Assembly: GCA_024275095.1 (NCBI GenBank)
Contig: JAJRZV010000077.1
Location: 1 to 11,774 of the forward strand
Length of the DNA stretch: 11,774 nt
From: a bacterium
GTDB lineage: Bacteria > JAJRZV01
Direction of reading: 5' to 3'
A program made the translations under genes and the position numbers. Below, one piece after another: positions 6,995 to 11,774 of this stretch. How positions within the stretch are numbered: position 1 is the stretch's first letter; each line of letters starts with the position of its first letter. Under the pieces are notes generated by a model. That model was not told the origin of the DNA, ran no database searches, and saw nothing but the letters and a program-made list of their open reading frames with translations.

Positions 6995-8417
6995 CTATTT
7001 CCGAACCAGATTTCTCCATCACGATTACATCTGTGTCGAATTCTTTACCAAGTTCGAGAAGTTCCTTTCCATGGTGTGAAAGAAGATAATCTTTAACTTC
7101 AGGATGAACAGTAATTTTTATTTTCTCGCGTTTCTTAGATTTCAAGGTCCACAAGAGTTCCGCAAGTATTCGCGAAGCCACATACCTCGGAGATATCACA
7201 CTGCCGGTGCCATGACATTGCGGGCACTCGAATGTCATTTCATGTTTAAGCGAGCGCTCCGTCTTTCTGCGAGTCATTTCAACAATGCCAAGTTCTGAAA
7301 ATTTCCTGAAAGTTATTTTTGCCGTATCCTTGAGAGACTCCTCTTTGATGATATTGAGAATCTTGCGCTGGTGAGCCTCCTTCTTCATATTGAGGAAATC
7401 AATAATAATCAGCCCGGAGATATTTCTAAGCCTCAATACCCGCATTATCTCTTTTGCAGCTTCTGTATTGATACGAAAAGCCGTGGATTCGAAATCCGCA
7501 TCACCCGTATGGCTTCCTGTATTCACATCAATTCCCGTGAACGCCTCCATTTCCTCGATAATGAGAAAACCTCCAGACGGCAACTTAATACGCCTGTGCA
7601 ACACCTGATGAAGTTCGTCTTCCACTCTCTCGTGTTGAAAAAGCGGCTTGTCGCCTGAGTAAAGTTCCACGCTTACTTCGGCAGATGGCCAGAAGTGAAG
7701 CTCACGAGCCAGCACATCAAGGGCTTCTTGAGAATCCACCACAATCCGCTTGGTGGAGGGTTTCACGTATTCCCTGATGACGCGCTCCACCAGGCGCCTC
7801 TCCCTTCTCAGCAACGCAGGTGCATTTGTGTTGACCGCTTTATGAAGGAGTTCGTCCCATTCGTGTGAGATGCTTTCTGCCTCATGTCGGATCTCATCTT
7901 CCGTGGCAAAGGCCGCGGATGTGCGAATAATGAAAGCTCCTGGAAGTTCCTCCATGAGTGAACTCACCAGTGCAACAAGCTGTTCTCTCACGGACTTATC
8001 GGTAATTTTTGAGGAAATGCGGACATCATTTTCATAGGGGAGGTAAACGAGATACCTTCCCGGAATGGAAATCTTCATTGAGAGTTTCGGTCCCTTGTCA
8101 TTCTCACCTTCTCTTATTACTTGCACGATAATTTCCTGGCCTTCCTGGAGAACGTTCTTTATGCGCCTTTCACCGGACTCCCGCACTACATCGTCAATAT
8201 ACAGGTAACCTGGACGCTCTGCTCCGATATTGACAAATGCCGCCTGAAGCCCGGGCAGTACATTGAGCACCTTTCCCTTGAAAATGTCTCCAAACCTGGG
8301 GCCTTTCACCATCCGTTCAAACTCGTAATCCACGAGACGGTCCCCCTCTTTGACAGCCACACGCGTCCACCAGGGTGTATGATTGACGAGAATTTTCTCT
8401 TCTGGTGTTGCTGACAT
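6972..8417 (-). CDS. rng: Ribonuclease E/G family endoribonuclease (RNase G-like)
   Basis: RNase E/G enzymes cut single-stranded, AU-rich RNA, mature rRNA 5' ends and start mRNA decay. At 481 residues this is the short RNase G form, without the long C-terminal degradosome scaffold of RNase E. An S1-like RNA-binding domain sits near 40-118 (GDIFKGKVLNVLPGLQAAFVNIG). The DNase I-like catalytic domain contains FTGIDVNTG with Asp297 and IIIDFLNM with Asp340. They are 43 residues apart, the same spacing as Asp303 and Asp346 of E. coli RNase E. The zinc-link CPQCHGTG has Cys398 and Cys401, also at the expected distance. The ATG at 8417 is the first start after an in-frame stop. AGAGG lies only two bases before it, a rather short spacing. 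It follows the radical SAM gene by 116 bases. A radical SAM gene of this type beside rng is a recurring pairing in my knowledge of bacterial genomes. Confidence 0.95.
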   Translation of the reverse strand: MSATPEEKILVNHTPWWTRVAVKEGDRLVDYEFERMVKGPRFGDIFKGKVLNVLPGLQAAFVNIGAERPGYLYIDDVVRESGERRIKNVLQEGQEIIVQVIREGENDKGPKLSMKISIPGRYLVYLPYENDVRISSKITDKSVREQLVALVSSLMEELPGAFIIRTSAAFATEDEIRHEAESISHEWDELLHKAVNTNAPALLRRERRLVERVIREYVKPSTKRIVVDSQEALDVLARELHFWPSAEVSVELYSGDKPLFQHERVEDELHQVLHRRIKLPSGGFLIIEEMEAFTGIDVNTGSHTGDADFESTAFRINTEAAKEIMRVLRLRNISGLIIIDFLNMKKEAHQRKILNIIKEESLKDTAKITFRKFSELGIVEMTRRKTERSLKHEMTFECPQCHGTGSVISPRYVASRILAELLWTLKSKKREKIKITVHPEVKDYLLSHHGKELLELGKEFDTDVIVMEKSGSEIDAYRFSE

Positions 8418-8533
8418 TTCCTCTACCCTATGAAAAATTTATTCTTTTCTCTTTCCTGCACAAACCATCAGCACCTTTACATTCCTTCACAAGAAACCGG
8501 TATCACATCTTTTTCAAGCACACATTCTGTATT
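8418..8533 (-). promoter_or_regulatory. 116-bp gap upstream of the RNase gene; weak promoter candidate
   Basis: This is the longest non-coding stretch in the window and the only likely place for an internal promoter driving rng and the downstream block. On the minus strand a TTGTGC (8458-8463) and a TAAATT (8436-8441) are 16 bases apart, a poor match to a sigma70 pair, and would leave a leader of roughly 20 to 25 bases. A near-palindrome GATACCGGTTTC (8493-8504, 10 of 12 positions symmetric) could be an operator. No GC-rich hairpin with a T-tract marks a terminator for the radical SAM gene. I see no RNA gene or small coding frame in it. Confidence 0.25.
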
Positions 8534-10969
8534 TCATTTACTATCTTTTATTCTATCCTGATGCGACTCCATCTCATGAGCTGTTTTTACCACGCGTACC
8601 CTTTTCAGTATATCAGCTTTGACACCGTTAATTTCAAGTACTTTAAAAATATTAATATTTTTGTTCTCATCTGCTTCCACCTGTATCACAAGCTGATGTT
8701 CCTTTTTGTTCACCCTTTTCAACCGCATGCGTACGCCGTTTTTGATGCGCTCCAAGGCACTCGCTCCTGCCTTAAAATCCTCCTCATTCTCCCAGTACAG
8801 AAGATATTCCGCTCCTGAAGTATTCTCAAAAATTGATGGCTCATCTTTCCTGAGTTCTCTGGCCTCCTCCACCTGCAAGCCGGTACCATTCAAAACGCTA
8901 TTTAAAACACCGCTGAGTTCTTCGCACCGAACACTCCCCAAAATCACTGCATCCATGTACTCCTCACACGACTCCACGCCCACAGGTAGAGCCACACCAG
9001 CAGAAACCACCGGGCGAGGGTTGTGAGCACCACGGTATTTCAGGCGTACACCCGCGCGTCTGAATGCCCTCACAAAGGCATTCAACATTTCAGGCGCACT
9101 CATCAATGCAGCAGGCATAAAGCGCGAATAGCGTATTCTAACCCTTGTTTCTGAAGTGCTTTCAGGCACATAAACTCCTTTTTCTCGAAGCACACCTTCT
9201 GGTCTTGCACGACGAACACGTACCGCTCCGCCGCATATCCCACAGGCATGACATTCCGCTGCAGAACAATCCAGTCCCCCCTGCTCATCCAGCGCACGTT
9301 TGTAGTCCTTCTTCAGGAAGTCAACATTCACACCCGTATCAACAAAACTCCACGGCAACTCATCACTAACTTTACCCCCGGGATAGGAACATTCTCCGTA
9401 TTTCTTGAGCACATCAATCCACATTTCTCGATGGAGAAACTCCGTCCATGTCTCCAGGTAGGCACCCCTGTCCACTGCTTCACGCACTGCCTTTGCAGCA
9501 TCCCAACCGGCCCTGGCCAGAAAATTTTCTATCCGTGAAGATAGCAAATCATGCCATTTTACACGTACAGGCGAATTTTTGAACTCCTTTTTCAGGACCC
9601 CCAGGTGCTTACGCATCTCCTCGAAATCTGCCCGGTGCCACTGGAACGGTGTGTGCGGTTTCGGAACAAAAAAACTCACCGACGTATCAATTTGAACCTT
9701 TCTCCGGACTCTCCGCGCCTCTCTGTAAATTCTTCGAACAAGTCGGGCAATGGCAACCACATCTTCCTCATCCTCGCGAGGCAGACCCACCATGAAATAG
9801 AGCTTTACATGTTGCCAGCCGTGACGGAAGGCCATTACCGCCTGTTCAACAACTTCATCGTCAGTGTACCATTTGTTAATCACTTTTCTGATCCTTTCGG
9901 TCCCTCCCTCTGGTGCGATGGTCATTCCACGTTTACCCAGATCCGCGATCATTCGCACCACATCCTCACTCAAAGTACTGATACGGATGGAAGGCAGTGT
10001 GAGTGAAACGGTGTGTTCCTGGCAAAAGGGATAAAGTCGCCTGATTACATCCTCCAGAGCGCTGTAATCTCCGGTACTCAACGATAGCAGTGAAATTTCC
10101 TGAAATCCTGTGTTTTTGTAAATTTCCTTCGCCAGGGCTTCAACTGTTCCAGGTTCTCTTTCTCTCAGGGGTCGGTATATAAACGTGGCAAGACAAAACC
10201 GACATCCTCTCGGACAGCCCCGTGCCACCTCAACCATCACACGTTCGTGCAGTACAGACGTGAGGGGAACCATCTGGGTTTTGGGGTGAAAATTCTTCTC
10301 CAGATCCGCCACAACGCGCCTTTTCACCTTAACTGACAATGATGTCAATCCTTTCCCACGACCATGAACGGCTGGTACGTACATGCCTTCAATACCGGCC
10401 AGTGCCTCCAGCAACTCGCGCCTGCTTCCTCCGTACCGTTTCTGCTGGAGCATGATCTCGTTGATCTCCGCAACTGCCTCTTCGGCCTCTCCTGCAAAAA
10501 CAGCGTCAAAAAAGACATGGAGAGGTGCGGGGTTGGAGGTCACCGGTCCACCAGCAATAAAAAGTGGTGTGTTCTCGTTCCCCTTACACTGGGATCTCAT
10601 CATGTCCATAAGTTTCACTGCCGTGGGAATGTGCAGTTCTGTGGAAAGGGAGAAACCTATCACGTCAAAAGCCGAGGGCGTCTCCTGCCGTTCCAGACTC
10701 ACAAGTTTCTCCTCGCCAGAAAGTATGAGTTCCAGATAATCTCTCCAGGGTGCAAACAGCCTGTCACATACAGCGTCGGGAAGAGTATTTATAAGGTGGT
10801 AAAGGAGAGAAAATCCAAAGCTTGACATTCCAACCTCATAAACGTCGGGAAACACCAGCAGCCACCTGACCCCTTTCCGCCATTTCTTTTCACTGAGAGC
10901 AGGGCGACCGATCTCACTGTCCAGGTAACGCAGAGGTTTCCTGATGCTTCTCCACTTCCAGGCCTGCAT
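8534..10969 (-). CDS. Radical SAM protein (TIGR03960-like) fused to a DUF2344/TIGR03936-like domain
   Basis: The reaction of this family is not known to me. It belongs with B12-binding-type radical SAM proteins often encoded beside RNase G. In the 811 residues, the first 200 or so form a Rossmann-like B12-binding-type region (LLVFPDVYEVGMSSFGFSLL at 37-56, FIAGGPVTSNP at 137-147). A classical radical SAM core follows with RGCPRGCRFC, cluster cysteines 252, 256 and 259, then TIAPEGGTERIRK (350-362) and VKLYFMVGLP (388-397). A second cysteine group, C568-x4-C573-x2-C576-x2-C579, may bind another metal centre. From about 607 a DUF2344-type domain appears: RVRIRYSRF, RAFRRAGVRLKY (634-645) and NPRPVVSAGVALPVGVES (650-667). 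Many genomes encode these two parts as separate genes; here they are one chain. The ATG at 10969 is the first start after an in-frame stop six bases upstream, with no strong ribosome site. A role in rRNA or tRNA modification is only a guess from context. Confidence 0.88.
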   Translation of the reverse strand: MQAWKWRSIRKPLRYLDSEIGRPALSEKKWRKGVRWLLVFPDVYEVGMSSFGFSLLYHLINTLPDAVCDRLFAPWRDYLELILSGEEKLVSLERQETPSAFDVIGFSLSTELHIPTAVKLMDMMRSQCKGNENTPLFIAGGPVTSNPAPLHVFFDAVFAGEAEEAVAEINEIMLQQKRYGGSRRELLEALAGIEGMYVPAVHGRGKGLTSLSVKVKRRVVADLEKNFHPKTQMVPLTSVLHERVMVEVARGCPRGCRFCLATFIYRPLREREPGTVEALAKEIYKNTGFQEISLLSLSTGDYSALEDVIRRLYPFCQEHTVSLTLPSIRISTLSEDVVRMIADLGKRGMTIAPEGGTERIRKVINKWYTDDEVVEQAVMAFRHGWQHVKLYFMVGLPREDEEDVVAIARLVRRIYREARRVRRKVQIDTSVSFFVPKPHTPFQWHRADFEEMRKHLGVLKKEFKNSPVRVKWHDLLSSRIENFLARAGWDAAKAVREAVDRGAYLETWTEFLHREMWIDVLKKYGECSYPGGKVSDELPWSFVDTGVNVDFLKKDYKRALDEQGGLDCSAAECHACGICGGAVRVRRARPEGVLREKGVYVPESTSETRVRIRYSRFMPAALMSAPEMLNAFVRAFRRAGVRLKYRGAHNPRPVVSAGVALPVGVESCEEYMDAVILGSVRCEELSGVLNSVLNGTGLQVEEARELRKDEPSIFENTSGAEYLLYWENEEDFKAGASALERIKNGVRMRLKRVNKKEHQLVIQVEADENKNINIFKVLEINGVKADILKRVRVVKTAHEMESHQDRIKDSK

Positions 10970-11016
10970 GACTCAATCATGCCTCATAATAAAGTTCTTC
11001 GGCGAGGATATTGAAT

Positions 11017-11568
11017 TTATAGTAAACCGGCTGATTTCATTATCTCTTTAAGACGGGGATCAATTTGTGCATATTCTTTTAAAATCTTCTCGATTCTCTC
11101 TTCTCTCTCCTCAAGCTCTCTGTTTTTCCTGACCGCAGGAGCAAGTGCCGTACGCCTGTCCCACAGCACAAATCCAATGAGAGCAAAAATACCTGCAAAT
11201 GTAATTCCAAAACCCCAGAGCATGAAATTCTTGAGCTCAGCCACGTCCTGTTTCAGGTCGTTAATCTGTTGCTGGGTATAGGATTTCAGGTCATGTATCT
11301 GCTGCTGGGTGGAGGACTTCAGATCGGTGATCTGCTGTTGTGTAGAGGATTTCAGGTCCTTAATCTGCTGCTGGGTAGAGGACTTCAGATCGTTGATCTG
11401 CTGCTGGGTGGAAGACTTCAGATCGTTGATCTGCTGCTGCAGAAACTTCTGGCCTTCTTCCAGTCTGATAATCCTTTCCCGGTCCTCAAGTGTAAAAGAA
11501 ACTGCTTTTCCGTATGCTGTCAAAGACACTATTACCACATATCCTGCCATCATTATTTGAACTTTCAT
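11017..11568 (-). CDS. Membrane-anchored hendecad-repeat coiled-coil protein, unknown function
   Basis: I recognise the architecture but no characterised function. Residues 1-23 form a hydrophobic N-terminal segment that could be a signal peptide or anchor. LEDRERIIRLEEGQKFL (27-43) leads into six uninterrupted 11-residue repeats at 44-109 of the form QQQINDLKSST, varying mainly at position 5 (N, N, K, T, H, N). Hydrophobic Ile and Leu at positions 4 and 7, with Thr at 11, give 3-4-4 spacing, which defines a hendecad coiled coil, nearly straight or slightly right-handed. A transmembrane helix (about 116-136, NFMLWGFGITFAGIFALIGF) follows. It ends in WDRRTALAPAVRKN and a charged tail ELEEREERIEKILKEY with the C-terminus KSAGLL. 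The likely topology is coil outside the cytoplasmic membrane and tail inside, judging by the arginines after the helix. The ATG at 11568 has a weak GGGA site. Radical SAM starts 47 bases downstream. Confidence 0.8.
   Translation of the reverse strand: MKVQIMMAGYVVIVSLTAYGKAVSFTLEDRERIIRLEEGQKFLQQQINDLKSSTQQQINDLKSSTQQQIKDLKSSTQQQITDLKSSTQQQIHDLKSYTQQQINDLKQDVAELKNFMLWGFGITFAGIFALIGFVLWDRRTALAPAVRKNRELEEREERIEKILKEYAQIDPRLKEIMKSAGLL
11242..11439 (-). repeat. Six in-frame 33-bp tandem repeats
   Basis: Six head-to-tail units of 33 bases, with no spacer, encode the 11-residue repeats of the coiled-coil protein. Each unit begins with three glutamine codons (mostly CAG) followed by an Ile codon, a variable codon, then Asp-Leu-Lys. 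Units 1 and 2 differ at very few bases. Units 3 to 5 carry further changes, many of them synonymous (ATC/ATT/ATA, GAT/GAC, AAG/AAA). Unit 6 keeps the first eight residues and then diverges to Gln-Asp-Val. The pattern suggests internal duplication followed by selection on the protein. Copy-number change would preserve the frame and alter only coil length. Confidence 0.95.
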
Positions 11569-11600
11569 ATTCCCATTCTACTGAATACGGACTTATCTGG

Positions 11601-11774
11601 TCAAACACCCTCTTCCGAATACGAAATACTGGCCAGGATTTTATGCACTGCGTTTTTTAACGCATTTTCATGGCCCCCAAAAAAGTGGTCTGCTCCTTCA
11701 ATCACTTCCAGGACTTTTCTTTTATGTACCTTTCCCATTATTTCCTTCAGGATTTCTTCTGAGCAAAAAACATC
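11601..11774 (-). CDS. Alpha/beta hydrolase, C-terminal end (runs off the right edge)
   Basis: The last 57 codons of a gene enter from the right edge and end in TGA at 11601-11603. The reading frame begins DVFCSEEILKEIMGK and continues with RKVLEVIEGADHFFGGHENA (residues 19-38 of the fragment). GADHFFGG is the segment that places the catalytic histidine (His30 of the fragment) in small alpha/beta hydrolases of the dienelactone hydrolase/COG2945 kind. The chain then closes with a final helix, NAVHKILASI, as expected for the fold. The nucleophile serine and the acid residue are outside the window or not identifiable, so substrate and activity are unknown. The coiled-coil gene starts 32 bases after the stop with no terminator between them, so co-transcription is plausible. 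A 16-base hairpin inside this coding part is treated as incidental. Confidence 0.72.
   Translation of the reverse strand, partial: DVFCSEEILKEIMGKVHKRKVLEVIEGADHFFGGHENALKNAVHKILASISYSEEGV

Noticed and set aside
8405-8818. Plus-strand frame covering the gap before rng
   Set aside because: Most of it is antisense to the end of the radical SAM gene, its composition is biased to Phe, His and Tyr as expected from a shadow frame, and it matches no known family.
11242-11439. Regular 33-bp direct repeats as a possible CRISPR array
   Set aside because: The units are contiguous without spacers and lie in frame within a gene.
11309-11560. Plus-strand frame giving a repetitive cysteine-rich peptide
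   Set aside because: It is only the reverse complement of the 33-bp repeat array; the minus-strand reading gives a sensible coiled coil with membrane helix and tail.
11649-11664. Hairpin TGCGTT-TTTT-AACGCA as a possible terminator
   Set aside because: The stem is six base pairs, it lies inside the hydrolase coding sequence, and it lacks a proper T-tract on the transcribed strand.

Overview
The window looks like a stretch of a Gram-negative bacterial chromosome. Every gene I can support lies on the minus strand, and coding density is about 98%. The order acpS - nnr - tsaE - lysC, and a radical SAM gene next to an RNase E/G gene, recall arrangements I know from deltaproteobacteria (Geobacter and relatives, Desulfobacterota/Desulfuromonadota). 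An O-antigen ligase-type protein fits an organism with an outer membrane. I place the lineage only at that level. No rRNA, tRNA, CRISPR array, insertion sequence or clear terminator was seen.

Layout in the direction of transcription (right to left): (1) 11601-11774, C-terminal end of an alpha/beta hydrolase. (2) 11017-11568, a small membrane-anchored protein with six tandem 11-residue repeats, i.e. a hendecad coiled coil. (3) 8534-10969, a large radical SAM protein fused to a DUF2344-type domain. (4) 8418-8533, the only gap over 100 bp. (5) 6972-8417, an RNase E/G ribonuclease. (6) 2633-6994, three surface-polysaccharide genes: a GT4 glycosyltransferase with a DUF1972-type N-terminus, an O-antigen ligase-like membrane protein with a TPR tail, and a polyprenyl-phosphate sugar-1-phosphate transferase. 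(7) 1-2633, a housekeeping block: AcpS, bifunctional NAD(P)HX repair enzyme, TsaE and the N-terminal third of aspartokinase.

From RNase G down to tsaE consecutive genes overlap by 1 to 35 nt, and lysC begins 9 nt after tsaE ends, so 8417 to 1 probably forms one translationally coupled transcription unit. It joins RNA processing, polysaccharide assembly, acyl carrier protein activation, cofactor repair, tRNA t6A synthesis and aspartate-family amino acid synthesis. The polysaccharide genes provide an initiating transferase, one elongating transferase and one ligase/polymerase. No flippase or other transferases are here, so the rest of that pathway must lie elsewhere.

The least explained items are the hendecad-repeat membrane protein and the radical SAM-DUF2344 fusion beside RNase G. 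I found no convincing wholly new system. The polysaccharide cassette set into a housekeeping operon and the repeat protein deserve the closest look.
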